A stretch of DNA of 56,089 nucleotides from Xanthobacteraceae bacterium (GTDB taxonomy: Bacteria > Pseudomonadota > Alphaproteobacteria > Rhizobiales > Xanthobacteraceae), in assembly GCA_022841625.1 (NCBI GenBank), contig JALHRD010000033.1, positions 1-56,089 on the forward strand, read 5' to 3'. The first letter of the stretch is position 1. Each line of letters opens with the position of its first letter. Below the pieces are notes generated by a model that saw only the letters and a list, made by a program, of their open reading frames with translations, made no database searches and had not been told where the DNA came from. This document shows, piece by piece, positions 17,673 to 26,739 of this stretch. Position numbers and translations under genes: made by a program.

Positions 17673-18965
17673 GTGACGACACCGCACCGCACCTTCCTGG
17701 AGGGCTTGTTCAACAGCGCGGTGGCTGCCGCCCATCCGCGCCATTGCCTGCCGCCACATTTACCCGAGCCGCCACCATCCGGCAGGCTGATTATTCTGGC
17801 CGCCGGTAAAGCCGCCGGCGCCATGGCCGAAATCGCGGAGCGGCATTATCGCAACGACCGCGGCGTGGCCGCACATCGGATCGATGGGCTGGCCGTCACA
17901 CGCCACGGCTACGCGCGTCCAACCCACCAGATTCGAGTGATCGAAGCTGGGCACCCGGTTCCCGATGCTGCCGGACTTGCTGCGACCGCCGATACACTGT
18001 CGCTCGCCGACTCGGCGGACGTAAACGACCTGGTCGTCGTGCTGCTGTCCGGCGGCGCGTCAGCCAATTGGATTGCACCCGCCGCCGGCATCACACTTGC
18101 CGAAAAGCAGACATTGACGCGCGCGTTGCTGGCATCGGGCGCGTCGATTACCGAAATCAACACGGTGCGCAAACATCTCTCGCGCATCAAAGGCGGCCGT
18201 CTCGCCGCACGGATCCACCCGGCCCGGTCGGTCACGCTCGCCATTTCCGATGTGCCGGGCGACGACCCCGCGGTGATCGGATCAGGCCCGACGGTGTCAG
18301 ACCCGAGCACGCTCACCGACGCACGCGCCACACTGGCGCGCTATCGCCTCGACGTGCCGGCGGGGATTGCGAGCGCGCTAACGAACCCTGCCAACGAGTC
18401 CCCCAAGCCCGGTAATCCGATCTTCACCAGAGCGTCGTTCGCACTCGCCGCCCGGCCGGCCGATGCGTTCGATCAGGTCGCCGCTGCGGTGCGCTCGGCT
18501 GGCTATGATTGCGTGCTGCTCGGAAACCGGATCGAGGGCGAGGCCCGCGCGGTCGCGGCCGAACACGCGCGCCGCGCGCTTGAGCTACGCGCACAGGGCC
18601 GGCGCGCAGTGCTGCTCTCGGGCGGCGAGTTGACCGTCACCCTACGCAGCGGTGGCCGCGGTGGCCCAAACCAGGAATACGCCCTGGCGCTGGCCATTGC
18701 GCTGGCCGACGCCGCTGGGATCGCCGCCCTGGCCGGCGATACCGATGGCATCGACGGCGGCAGCGGCCGGCCCGACGATCCGGCCGGGGCCTTTATCGAT
18801 TCGACGACATTGCCGCGGGCGCGCCGGCTTAACCTCGATCCCGCCGTCTTCCTCGATGCCAATAATTCGACCGAATTCTTTGAAAAGCTCGGCGATCTCG
18901 TAAGGCCCGGCCCAACTTGCACCAATGTCAGTGACTTCCGTGCTATCCTCGTTGACAGTCCTTAA
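17673..18965 (+). CDS. gckA: Glycerate 2-kinase (MOFRL/DUF4147 family)
   Basis: The 430-residue enzyme phosphorylates D-glycerate to 2-phosphoglycerate and feeds lower glycolysis. The N-terminal DUF4147 domain shows [17 protein letters not shown] and [16 protein letters not shown]. The C-terminal MOFRL domain shows [25 protein letters not shown] and [21 protein letters not shown] and closes with [11 protein letters not shown]. It was formerly called hydroxypyruvate reductase TtuD. The start codon is GTG with AGGA about 9 nt upstream. The pyruvate kinase 600 nt downstream on the same strand would act on the following steps, so a glycerate-to-pyruvate group is plausible. Confidence 0.93.
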   Translation: MTTPHRTFLEGLFNSAVAAAHPRHCLPPHLPEPPPSGRLIILAAGKAAGAMAEIAERHYRNDRGVAAHRIDGLAVTRHGYARPTHQIRVIEAGHPVPDAAGLAATADTLSLADSADVNDLVVVLLSGGASANWIAPAAGITLAEKQTLTRALLASGASITEINTVRKHLSRIKGGRLAARIHPARSVTLAISDVPGDDPAVIGSGPTVSDPSTLTDARATLARYRLDVPAGIASALTNPANESPKPGNPIFTRASFALAARPADAFDQVAAAVRSAGYDCVLLGNRIEGEARAVAAEHARRALELRAQGRRAVLLSGGELTVTLRSGGRGGPNQEYALALAIALADAAGIAALAGDTDGIDGGSGRPDDPAGAFIDSTTLPRARRLNLDPAVFLDANNSTEFFEKLGDLVRPGPTCTNVSDFRAILVDSP

Positions 18966-18994
18966 ATCTTCACGCGTTATCACAGTGCCGGAAT

Positions 18995-19576
18995 ATGACG
19001 GATGTCATGACCGATAAACCAGCCGTCGCGTGTGCTGGCCGTGACCGGCTCATGCACGGCATGCGCAAAGGCATTGTGAGCGTGGCGATGGCCTGTGCGA
19101 TTGCTCTTCCCGCCGATAGCGCAGCCGCCGATTTCCGGATCTGCAACAATACCGGCAGCCGTGTCGGCGTCGCACTCGGCTATAAGGACAGCGAGCAGTG
19201 GACCACCGAAGGCTGGTGGAACCTCTCCGCCCGAACTTGCGAAACCATTTTGCGCGGCGCTTTGGCGGCGCGCTTCTATTACGTCTACGCAGTTGACTAT
19301 GATCGCAGCGGCGAATGGGCCGGCCGCGCATTCATGTGCACGCGCGACCGCGAATTCACAATCCGCGGCACCGAGGACTGTCTTGCCCGCGGCTACGACC
19401 GCACCGGATTTTTCGAAGTCGACACCGGCGAACAGCCGTCATGGACGGTGCAGCTCACGGAATCGGCCGATCAGGCACCACAGCAGCCGTTGCAATTGCG
19501 CGTGCCGCTGACTCCTTTCCCTCCAGCAACCGGACGGCCGAATACCCCGCAGCCAGCTCCGGCGCGCAAAAACTGA
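18995..19576 (+). CDS. DUF1036 family exported protein
   Basis: The protein (193 aa from this start) contains a hydrophobic export segment, GIVSVAMACAIALPADSAAA, then a DUF1036 domain: DFRICNNTGSRVGVALGY, TEGWWNLSARTCETIL and FYYVYAVDYDRSGEWAG. DUF1036 is a small beta-rich domain of unknown function with conserved cysteines, frequent next to pyruvate kinase in Rhizobiales. The start might instead be the Met at residue 20 or 23. It runs into pyk with a TGATG stop-start overlap, implying translational coupling. The C-terminus is Pro-rich. Confidence 0.85.
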   Translation: MTDVMTDKPAVACAGRDRLMHGMRKGIVSVAMACAIALPADSAAADFRICNNTGSRVGVALGYKDSEQWTTEGWWNLSARTCETILRGALAARFYYVYAVDYDRSGEWAGRAFMCTRDREFTIRGTEDCLARGYDRTGFFEVDTGEQPSWTVQLTESADQAPQQPLQLRVPLTPFPPATGRPNTPQPAPARKN

Positions 19577-21012
19577 TGCGTCGTCAACGCCGAACCAAGA
19601 TCGTAGCCACTCTCGGTCCCGCCTCCTCCGATCGCGCGGCGATTGCCGCACTGTTTCGCGCTGGCGCCGATGTCTTCCGCATCAATATGAGCCACACCTC
19701 GCATGACAGCATGCGGACGCTGGTCTCAACGATTCGCGCAATCGAGCTCGAGGTCGAGCGGCCGATCGGCATTCTGGTCGATCTCCAGGGCCCGAAGCTA
19801 CGCGTCGGCCGCTTCGCTTCGGGCCCGGTCACGTTATCGAAGGGAGCAACGTTCACGTTCGACGAGGACCCGGCGCCCGGCAACACCGCGCGCGTCCAGC
19901 TGCCACATCCTGAAATCTTCTCCGCGATCGAACCCGGTCACTCGTTGCTGCTTGACGACGGCAAGCTGCGCCTGACGACTACGGCGGTTACGCCGGGCAA
20001 GATCGTCACCCAGGTAAACGTCGGCGGCAACCTATCGGACCGCAAGGGCGTCAGCCTGCCAGACACCACGATTCCATTTTCCGCGCTGACGCCGAAGGAT
20101 CGCTCCGATCTCGAAGCCGCGCTCGATGCCGGCATCGATTGGGTGGCGCTGTCCTTTATCCAGCGTCCCGAGGATATCGCGGAAGCCAAGAAGATAACCC
20201 GCGGTCGCGCCGCGGTGATGGCCAAGATCGAAAAGCCGCAGGCGGTGAACCGATTGGCTGAAATCCTGGAAATCGCGGACGCCTTGATGGTGGCGCGCGG
20301 CGACCTCGGCGTCGAAATGCCACTGGAACGGGTTCCGGGAATTCAAAAATTCATGACGCGCACCGCGCGCCGCGCCGGCAAGCCGGTCGTGGTCGCGACT
20401 CAGATGCTAGAATCGATGATCAACAGCCCGGTGCCGACCCGCGCCGAAGTATCGGATGTCGCCACCGCCATCTTCGAGGGCGCGGACGCGGTCATGCTTT
20501 CCGCGGAATCGGCGGCAGGAAAATTCCCCGTGGAAGCGGTCGCCACCATGAACCGCATCGCCGAGGAAGTGGAGCGCGACTCGATCCACCAGACCATCGT
20601 GCAGGCGCAGCGCACCGATCCCGAACCGACCGGCGCCGATGCGATCGCGGCCGCGGCGCGCCAAATTTCCGAGACACTGGAGCTCTCTGCGCTCATTTGT
20701 TGGACGACGTCCGGTTCCACCGCTTTGCGCGTTGCCCGCGAGCGGCCTCGCGCGCCGATCGTTGCGATCTCACCGATCTTGGCAACTGCGCGGCGACTCT
20801 CGCTGATTTGGGGCGTACATTGCGTGGTGGCGGAAGACGCCCACGACCAGGACGACATGGTGGAGCGCGCCTGCCGGCTTGCCTTCAAGGACAACTTTGC
20901 CCGGGCGGGACAGCGCGTGATCGTGGTGGCTGGACTGCCGCTCGGCACTCCCGGAGCCACCAACATGCTGCGCATCGCATTTGTCGGTGCCGAGGCGGGC
21001 CGCACGCTATAG
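19576..21012 (+). CDS. pyk: Pyruvate kinase
   Basis: The 478-residue enzyme converts phosphoenolpyruvate and ADP to pyruvate and ATP. Motifs: RRTKIVATLGPASSD at the N-terminus, FRINMSHTSHDSM, ILVDLQGPKLRVG, MAKIEKPQAVNRL with the catalytic lysine, MVARGDLGVEMPLERVPG, and TQMLESMINSPVPTRAEVSDVA. The C-terminal domain follows with AISPILATARRLSLIWGVH. The ATG at 19576 shares its A with the TGA of the DUF1036 gene, and a longer upstream reading would overlap that gene. Length is normal. Confidence 0.97.
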   Translation: MRRQRRTKIVATLGPASSDRAAIAALFRAGADVFRINMSHTSHDSMRTLVSTIRAIELEVERPIGILVDLQGPKLRVGRFASGPVTLSKGATFTFDEDPAPGNTARVQLPHPEIFSAIEPGHSLLLDDGKLRLTTTAVTPGKIVTQVNVGGNLSDRKGVSLPDTTIPFSALTPKDRSDLEAALDAGIDWVALSFIQRPEDIAEAKKITRGRAAVMAKIEKPQAVNRLAEILEIADALMVARGDLGVEMPLERVPGIQKFMTRTARRAGKPVVVATQMLESMINSPVPTRAEVSDVATAIFEGADAVMLSAESAAGKFPVEAVATMNRIAEEVERDSIHQTIVQAQRTDPEPTGADAIAAAARQISETLELSALICWTTSGSTALRVARERPRAPIVAISPILATARRLSLIWGVHCVVAEDAHDQDDMVERACRLAFKDNFARAGQRVIVVAGLPLGTPGATNMLRIAFVGAEAGRTL

Positions 21013-21058
21013 ACTACGAATCGATTGAATCGGACCGTGGTCTGACCTCATTTGTTCA

Positions 21059-21105
21059 AGCATGATATTTCCCGAAAACCGGTTCCCGCTTTTCGGGATC
21101 ATGCT
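21059..21105. repeat. Imperfect palindromic repeat between convergent genes
   Basis: The outer arms AGCATGAT (21059-21066) and ATCATGCT (21098-21105) and inner arms CCCGAAAA (21071-21078) and TTTTCGGG (21090-21097) enclose CCGGTTCCCG. It is a stem-loop between pyk and the TPR gene, and may serve both as a terminator. Part of the same sequence (GGTTCCCGCTTTTCGG) recurs at 39395-39410, so it is probably a dispersed repeat family. Confidence 0.75.
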
Positions 21106-21123
21106 CAAGCACAACGCTACAAA

Positions 21124-21771
21124 TTAGATTTTGCGGCCGTCGACGGTTTCGGTCAGCCGTTTGATCAAATCGGGAATCCGCTCCATCCGCGGATAGAGGT
21201 CAACCGCGCGGCGGAATGCGGTCAGCGCGCGCGACTCGTCGCCCACATCGTTGAGAATCATGCCGAGACCAGCCCAGGCGCCAAAATGTCTCGGCTCGCG
21301 TGACAACACAACGCGCAGATCGGCCATCGCCGATGTGTAATCGCGTTTGTGGAAGTAGAGCGTGGCGCGACGGTTCCAGGCCTCAACATAATCCGGCTTG
21401 ATGTCGATGATCGCGGTGAGAAGTTTGATCGCGAGGTCGACGTCTTTGCCTTCGGTTGCGGCCCGCACCCGGCCCATCAACAGCGCCGCGGTATCGCCGC
21501 CGGTGGCAGCCCACGCCGCCCAAATGCGACCCTCGATATACTTCGCGCTCTCCGCAGTCGGAGCGACCTTGAGCGCGGCAAACAACCGATCGAGATTTTG
21601 CGCAGCGTTACCGCCCGGCGCACGCGGTAGGTCGGCCGGCGGTTCGACCGGCCGCGGCGGCTCTATGCCTGGCGGCGCAATCTCGGGCGTCTGCGCCAGC
21701 GACGGCACAGCCAGCACCGCGGCTGCCGCCACGAATGCCAAGCCAAGCCAAGGACGGAATCGGTGAGACAT
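21124..21771 (-). CDS. Exported TPR-repeat protein
   Basis: The 215-residue protein has a signal peptide (RFRPWLGLAFVAAAAVLAVPSLAQ) and then a Pro-rich stretch and three to four tetratricopeptide-like helical repeats; IKPDYVEAWNRRATLYFHKRD and EPRHFGAWAGLGMIL are typical TPR helices. TPR proteins mediate protein contacts in periplasmic or membrane-associated complexes; the partner is unknown. The start at 21771 gives a good signal peptide, with a longer upstream frame rejected. It is convergent with pyk and followed by rpmJ on the same strand upstream. Confidence 0.8.
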   Translation of the reverse strand: MSHRFRPWLGLAFVAAAAVLAVPSLAQTPEIAPPGIEPPRPVEPPADLPRAPGGNAAQNLDRLFAALKVAPTAESAKYIEGRIWAAWAATGGDTAALLMGRVRAATEGKDVDLAIKLLTAIIDIKPDYVEAWNRRATLYFHKRDYTSAMADLRVVLSREPRHFGAWAGLGMILNDVGDESRALTAFRRAVDLYPRMERIPDLIKRLTETVDGRKI

Positions 21772-21854
21772 GCGACCGGAATTTAACGGCTGGAACGACC
21801 GTAGCAAAGCCCGGGATCAAGGCGGTGTCGCGGCAAGGCGACCGCAAGCCTAAT

Positions 21855-21980
21855 TTAGCCCTGCCGAGCCTTAAAGCGCTTGTTGGTCTTGTTAATGACG
21901 TAGACCCGGCCCTTGCGCCGCACCAAGCGGTTGTTGCGGTGGCGGCCGCGCAGCGATTTCAACGAGTTACGGACTTTCAT
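21855..21980 (-). CDS. rpmJ: 50S ribosomal protein L36, zinc-free type
   Basis: This 41-residue gene encodes [20 protein letters not shown] and ends [12 protein letters not shown], an L36 of the cysteine-free (C-minus, YkgO-like) type. The classical zinc ribbon CxxC pairs are absent. In alphaproteobacteria this form is generally the only L36, so the lack of cysteines does not by itself show zinc control. It was read directly from the sequence. It lies divergent from a TonB receptor behind Zur-like boxes, 170 nt from its own start. Confidence 0.95.
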   Translation of the reverse strand: MKVRNSLKSLRGRHRNNRLVRRKGRVYVINKTNKRFKARQG

Positions 21981-22150
21981 GACGGGCTCCGGGGGGCTCG
22001 CGCGGCGCGGGCTCGGGGTTGGATGAGTTGGGCCGTTTCATAAGGGGGGCGCGCCGCGCCGTCAATTGCGTGATTCTCACGGCCTTCGAATCCGACCGCC
22101 AATCGAAAGCCGGACCAGGTCGATTCTCGATTGACAGTTTCCCAAACGTT

Positions 22151-22188
22151 CGTAATGTTATAACAATACGTAATATTATAACATGCTG
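22151..22188. promoter_or_regulatory. Two tandem Zur-box-like operators
   Basis: CGTAATGTTATAACAATACG (22151-22170) is a near-perfect palindrome (9 of 10 base pairs). A second site, starting CGTAATATTATAACA, begins 18 bp later at 22169-22188. The GTTATAAC core and AT-rich flanks resemble Zur boxes of alphaproteobacteria. They are centred about 45 nt before the TonB receptor start, so repression by zinc-bound Zur is plausible. Which metal controls it is inferred. Confidence 0.6.
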
Positions 22189-22202
22189 GTTGAGGTGTCG
22201 GG

Positions 22203-24491
22203 GTGGACAGGTGGGGTCGGGGTGCCGTTCTCGGCGGCGCTGTGGTTTCGATGATCGTAGGCGTGGGGCGGCAGGCCCCGGCGCAGATATCGACTGCATT
22301 GCCGGAGATCGTGGTCAATGCGCCAAGTCCGATCGTGCGGGCACGGCCGCGCCCTGCAGCCCCGGCGGCGGTAACGGCTCCCGCGCCCGAAGCGCCACCT
22401 GCCCCGGCCGAGCTGCCACCGGGCTGGCTTCCGATCGTCGCCGACCAGTTCGCCACGGTGACCGTCGTCACCCGCGAGGAGCTCCAACGCACGGGCGGCG
22501 GCGCGCTCGGCGACGTCCTGTTCGCCAAGCCCGGCATCACCGGGTCGAGCTTCGCGCCCGGCGCGGCGAGTCGGCCGATCGTGCGCGGGCTCGACACTTA
22601 TCGCGTGCGCATCCAGGAGAACGGCGTCGGCTCGAGCGGCGTGTCGGAACTCGGCGAGGATCATGCCGTGCCGCTCGATCCTCTCGCGGCGGATCGAGTC
22701 GAGGTAGTGCGCGGCCCCGCGACGCTGCGCTGGGGCTCGCAGGCGATCGGCGGCGTGGTCAATGCAACCAACAACCGGATCCCGGATGCCCTCCCGTGCC
22801 GCGCCTACGCGCCGACAACTGGCTATGGATTCCCTACCAAGACCGTTGCCCCCGGCGTGGCGGCGGCGCCGTGCTTGAATTTCGAAACGCGCGGCGCCGC
22901 CACCACTGTCGACAACGGTCTCGACGGCGCCGTCATCCTCGACGTCGGCGCCGGCAACTTCGCCTTTCACGCCGATGCATTCGGCCGGCGCGGCGATGAC
23001 TACCGCATTCCTCGCTATCCCTATTTGCCGCCGCGCGACCAAACGCTGCCGTTCAACGGACGGCAGCCAACCTCATCGATGCGCACCGACGGACAATCGG
23101 TCGGCGGCTCCTACATCTTCGAGCAAGGATTCGTCGGAGTTGCGGTCACCCGCAACACCAGCCTCTATCGCGTACCTGGCCTCGAAGCGACCGAAACCAA
23201 TACCCGCATCGATATGGAGCAAACCAAAGTCACCAGCCGCGGCGAATACCGCGTGCAGTCCGGCGGCGTCGACACAATCCGGTTCTGGCTCGGGCACACC
23301 GACTACAAGCACAACGAGCTCGCGAACGAAGGCGGCTTTGACGGCGTCCAGCAAACCTTCACCAACAAGGAGCAAGAGGGCCGCGTCGAAGTCCAGCTCA
23401 CGCCGTTCGATCTGCGCTTCGCCACACTCACGACCGCGCTCGGCGTCCAGGGCATTCACCAGCGGCTGAACGCCCCGGGCGCCGAAGGCGGCCTGTTCGA
23501 TCCCAACCGCACCACCACCATCGCAGGATTCCTGTTTAACGAATTCCGCTTCGCCGAGACATTGCGGGCGCAGGTCGCAGGCCGCATCGAGGAGACGCGC
23601 GTACGAGGCTCGGTGCCCAATCTTCTTGTCGATCCACTCACCAATATCGAGCGCGACCGCCGCTTCACGCCGAAAAGCGCCTCCGTCGGTCTCCTCAAGG
23701 ACCTCCCATGGGACATCGTCGGGAGCATTACCGCACAATACGTGGAACGCGCACCGCGCGCGCCGGAATTGCTATCGCGCGGCGTGCACGAAGCCACCGA
23801 GACCTTCGACATCGGAAATCCGAATCTCAAGATCGAGGCCGCGAAGACCGTCGAAGTCGGCATCCGGCGTCCCCGCGGACAATTCCGCTTCGAAGCGACC
23901 GCGTTTTACACGCGCTTTTCCGGATTCATCTTCCGCAACCTGACCGGCGAGACCTGTGACGAAACCGTCGACACCTGCACCGGCGCGCCGTTCTTCGGCG
24001 CTGGCGGCGACCTCAACCAGGCAATTTATTCACAGCGTGACGCGACGTTCCGCGGCGGTGAATTCCAAAGCCAGCTCGACGTCGCGCCGCTCTGGGGCGG
24101 CATTTTTGGGATCGAGAACCAGATCGACATCGTACGCGCGACCTTCACTGACGGCACCAATGTACCGCGTATCCCGCCGGTGCGTGTTGGCGGCGGCGTA
24201 TTCTGGCGCGATGCCAAATGGCTGGCGCGCGTCAACCTCCTGCACGCGTTCAACCAGAACGACATTGCGATGATGGGCGAGACGACGACCCGTGGCTACA
24301 ACCTGCTCAAGGCCGAGCTCGTCTATACCACGCCACTCAGGCCAAACGATTTTGGTGCGCGCTTCCTGACTGTCGGCATCGCCGGCAACAACTTACTCAA
24401 CGACGACGTCCGCAACCATGTGTCGTTCAAGAAGGACGAGGTACTGATGCCAGGCCGCAGCGTGCGCATGTTCGCCAATCTTAGGTACTGA
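22203..24491 (+). CDS. TonB-dependent receptor, ZnuD-like (probable zinc uptake)
   Basis: The 762-residue outer-membrane protein starts with a signal peptide (GRGAVLGGAVVSMIVGVGRQAPAQ), a Pro/Ala-rich linker, then a plug domain at about 85-180: TVVTREELQRTGGGALGD, RPIVRGLDTYRVRIQENG, DHAVPLDPLAADRVEVVRGP and LRWGSQAIGGVVNATNN. The 22-strand barrel follows, with FRFAETLRAQVAGRIEE and the closing YNLLKAELVYTTPLR to MPGRSVRMFANLRY, ending in an aromatic residue. The string DHAVPLDPLAADRVE recalls ZnuD-type zinc receptors, consistent with the Zur-like boxes just upstream. GTG is the start. The TonB gene follows 86 nt downstream on the same strand. Confidence 0.85.
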   Translation: MDRWGRGAVLGGAVVSMIVGVGRQAPAQISTALPEIVVNAPSPIVRARPRPAAPAAVTAPAPEAPPAPAELPPGWLPIVADQFATVTVVTREELQRTGGGALGDVLFAKPGITGSSFAPGAASRPIVRGLDTYRVRIQENGVGSSGVSELGEDHAVPLDPLAADRVEVVRGPATLRWGSQAIGGVVNATNNRIPDALPCRAYAPTTGYGFPTKTVAPGVAAAPCLNFETRGAATTVDNGLDGAVILDVGAGNFAFHADAFGRRGDDYRIPRYPYLPPRDQTLPFNGRQPTSSMRTDGQSVGGSYIFEQGFVGVAVTRNTSLYRVPGLEATETNTRIDMEQTKVTSRGEYRVQSGGVDTIRFWLGHTDYKHNELANEGGFDGVQQTFTNKEQEGRVEVQLTPFDLRFATLTTALGVQGIHQRLNAPGAEGGLFDPNRTTTIAGFLFNEFRFAETLRAQVAGRIEETRVRGSVPNLLVDPLTNIERDRRFTPKSASVGLLKDLPWDIVGSITAQYVERAPRAPELLSRGVHEATETFDIGNPNLKIEAAKTVEVGIRRPRGQFRFEATAFYTRFSGFIFRNLTGETCDETVDTCTGAPFFGAGGDLNQAIYSQRDATFRGGEFQSQLDVAPLWGGIFGIENQIDIVRATFTDGTNVPRIPPVRVGGGVFWRDAKWLARVNLLHAFNQNDIAMMGETTTRGYNLLKAELVYTTPLRPNDFGARFLTVGIAGNNLLNDDVRNHVSFKKDEVLMPGRSVRMFANLRY

Positions 24492-24577
24492 ATGGCATCC
24501 GCCGACGCTATGAGGGAATCAAACGATTCGAAACGAATGCTCGATTTTCTCCCCATTGCAGCAGCTTTCAAAAGCCG

Positions 24578-25582
24578 ATGAATCATTCGTGCGCCGATGG
24601 CGACGCCCGGCGAGAACTGACGCTGAGCAGCGATCCGAACCGGCATTATCTCGTTCTGGTGGCGCATGACCCTTTGCCATCCGTGGCCGCCGATTTCAGC
24701 AACGTGGTGCCATTCACGCACCAGCGCGCGATCGAGGCAAATTTTCCATCGGCGACGGCCACGGCCGCAGATCGCCCGGCACTGTCTCCGCTGGATTATG
24801 ACCTATGCCGGCGCATCGCGCTGCTTGCCAGCTCATTCTTGCTGCACGGTCTATTGCTGGCGATGTTCCGGCAAGACGTGACGCCCGCAGCGAGCGTTGG
24901 TATCGAATCAATCAGGGTCGAGATTACGCTCGGTGCCACTACTGCCGCGGGCCGCGCGCTCCAGCCGGGCGAACAGGAGATGGAACCCGTAACAATGCCG
25001 GAAGAGCGCGCGCCAGACGAACTCACGACCTCGCAACCTCGCGTTGCGACCGTCATGTCGCAGGAGATTCCCGTGACGGCTCGGGATGCGGCACCAAGGG
25101 CGATACCCCAGCAGACACCGCTGGATTTTGAGACCGCGCCGGAGCAGCGCACGCCGGTCGCCGAACTGCCCGAACGGAAGGTGCAGCAAGCACCGGAACA
25201 TACGCGCATTGATGCGCTCACGGAGAAGATGGCTGCCCAAAAGAAGCACGTCGCTGCGGTGCCAAGCGATTCCGCCAGCGGCATCGGCCACGGCCGTTCG
25301 GACGTTTCCTCCAACTACAATGGCTTGGTCGCGGCCCATCTCCAACGCTACAAGCAATATCCTGCGGCCGTGCGCACGGCCAGATCTCAGGGAACCGCCA
25401 CGGTCTCCTTCACAATTGACGAGTTCGGCCGCGTCACGTCAGTGCGACTGGCGCAGGCGTCCGGCACTAGCGCTTTCGACCAGGAGGTTGTGGCAATGGT
25501 ACGCCGCGCTTCGCCGTTTCCCCAGCCGCCAGACCGCCACCGCCGCGAATTCACGGTGCCGGTGAGATTTAGTTTGCGCTGA
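24578..25582 (+). CDS. tonB: TonB-family energy transducer
   Basis: The 334-residue protein has one N-terminal membrane helix (RIALLASSFLLHGLLLAMFR at about 85-105), a periplasmic Pro/Glu-rich spacer and a C-terminal TonB domain at about 240-334 with YNGLVAAHLQRYKQYPAAVR, GTATVSFTIDEFGRVTSV and FDQEVVAMVRRASPFPQPP. TonB transmits proton-motive energy to outer-membrane receptors such as its neighbour. ExbB and ExbD are not in the window. The membrane helix being preceded by ~80 residues is unusual, and a later start is possible, though none is better supported. Confidence 0.9.
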   Translation: MNHSCADGDARRELTLSSDPNRHYLVLVAHDPLPSVAADFSNVVPFTHQRAIEANFPSATATAADRPALSPLDYDLCRRIALLASSFLLHGLLLAMFRQDVTPAASVGIESIRVEITLGATTAAGRALQPGEQEMEPVTMPEERAPDELTTSQPRVATVMSQEIPVTARDAAPRAIPQQTPLDFETAPEQRTPVAELPERKVQQAPEHTRIDALTEKMAAQKKHVAAVPSDSASGIGHGRSDVSSNYNGLVAAHLQRYKQYPAAVRTARSQGTATVSFTIDEFGRVTSVRLAQASGTSAFDQEVVAMVRRASPFPQPPDRHRREFTVPVRFSLR

Positions 25583-25676
25583 TAGAGCTGAACGAAGAGC
25601 GAGATTTTATCGAGCTGCTAAAAGAGGCCCATAAAAAAGGGCGATGGTCGCGAGCACCCCTTGCGCACCGCTCGCA

Positions 25677-26729
25677 CTACAATCTTGTTTTTCCGACAAA
25701 CGCGGGTGTTGCGCCGAGCCAAGGAATCCTGTCAAGCGAAAGCTCAACCGTCAGCACGCGGTACGTTTCCTCGGCCGGAATGCTAGTGATCTCTTCAAGC
25801 GGATAGCTGCCGACGCAGCTTTCCGCTATCCATCGGCGCAGCGATGCACCAGGCAGCTCCTTGAGACGAGCCTCAACTTGAGCGGCAAGCGGCCTGCCGG
25901 GTTCGATCGAGGTTGCGACGGCGCCGAGCCAAGTGTCAGCGGCGGCATAAGCGCGGCGCGTCCCCGCATCGCGCGCAAAACTACGGATGCGGCGCACCCA
26001 AGCGCCTTTGTAGGCGACCGACGCCCGCACCGCGAAGCGGCCAGCAAGCGGCAACGTCCCCGCGATACGGATCAAGCGCCGGTCGGCATCGAGATCGGGG
26101 GCAATGGCGATGTAGGCTTCCTCGGCGCCGCCAAGCCGCGCCTGCTTTTCGACCAAACCAGCGACCGCGCCGGCATCGACCGAGTGCGCAGCGTCAACCT
26201 GATCGAGCGCGGTATTGGCAAGCGCGTCGGCGCGCGTAATCAATCCGCGCTCTGCCTCATCGATGGCGCATCGCGCGTCGGCGAACACAGCCCCCATGTC
26301 GATGAGCTCGACGCCTGGCGCCGCGTCGATGATTTCATCATACAGGCCCGCCGGCAGGCTGTCGTAATTCAACACGCCAACCCGCTTGCAGCCGGCCTGC
26401 GCAATCCGTTTGCCGACCGCGGCTCCGGGCTTCGGCGTGTTGACGATCTCGCTCAGCGAATCGGTGGTGCGGATCCAATTCGCGACGCGCTTCGACAGCG
26501 CGGTCGCAAACACCGGCGCACCCTGGCCCGGCAGCATCAGCATGCCATCCGACCAATAGGGCGTGAAACCGGTCAGCCATGTCACCGCGCTCGGCTGCAC
26601 CAGATTTGTGTAAAACAGCGCCGCATCGAGCCGATTGTGTTGCAGCGCCGCGCGCAACCGCGCGATACGCGCCTCAAGCGCCGCCTTCGGCAATTCTGCG
26701 GCATTCCATCCCATCAAACCGCGACGCAT
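25677..26729 (-). CDS. M24 'pita-bread' protein lacking metal ligands
   Basis: This 350-residue protein has a creatinase/prolidase-like N-terminal domain (LEARIARLRAALQHNRLDAALFYTNLVQPSAVTWLTGF) and a degenerate M24-type C-terminal half. The usual DxGxxxxGYxxDxxRT, HGxG and ED metal motifs are missing altogether, so it is not an ordinary metallopeptidase. It is the last gene of the minus-strand cluster and is preceded by another M24 gene after 10 nt. It may be a non-catalytic partner of that protein or a metal-independent hydrolase like creatinase. Substrate unknown. Confidence 0.7.
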   Translation of the reverse strand: MRRGLMGWNAAELPKAALEARIARLRAALQHNRLDAALFYTNLVQPSAVTWLTGFTPYWSDGMLMLPGQGAPVFATALSKRVANWIRTTDSLSEIVNTPKPGAAVGKRIAQAGCKRVGVLNYDSLPAGLYDEIIDAAPGVELIDMGAVFADARCAIDEAERGLITRADALANTALDQVDAAHSVDAGAVAGLVEKQARLGGAEEAYIAIAPDLDADRRLIRIAGTLPLAGRFAVRASVAYKGAWVRRIRSFARDAGTRRAYAAADTWLGAVATSIEPGRPLAAQVEARLKELPGASLRRWIAESCVGSYPLEEITSIPAEETYRVLTVELSLDRIPWLGATPAFVGKTRL

Positions 26730-26739
26730 GGCTCAGTCC

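Noticed and set aside
22151-22188. Fur or NikR-type operator instead of Zur
   Set aside because: The GTTATAAC core with TAAT flanks fits Zur better than the Fur box (GATAATGATAATCATTATC). The choice remains inference and is stated so.
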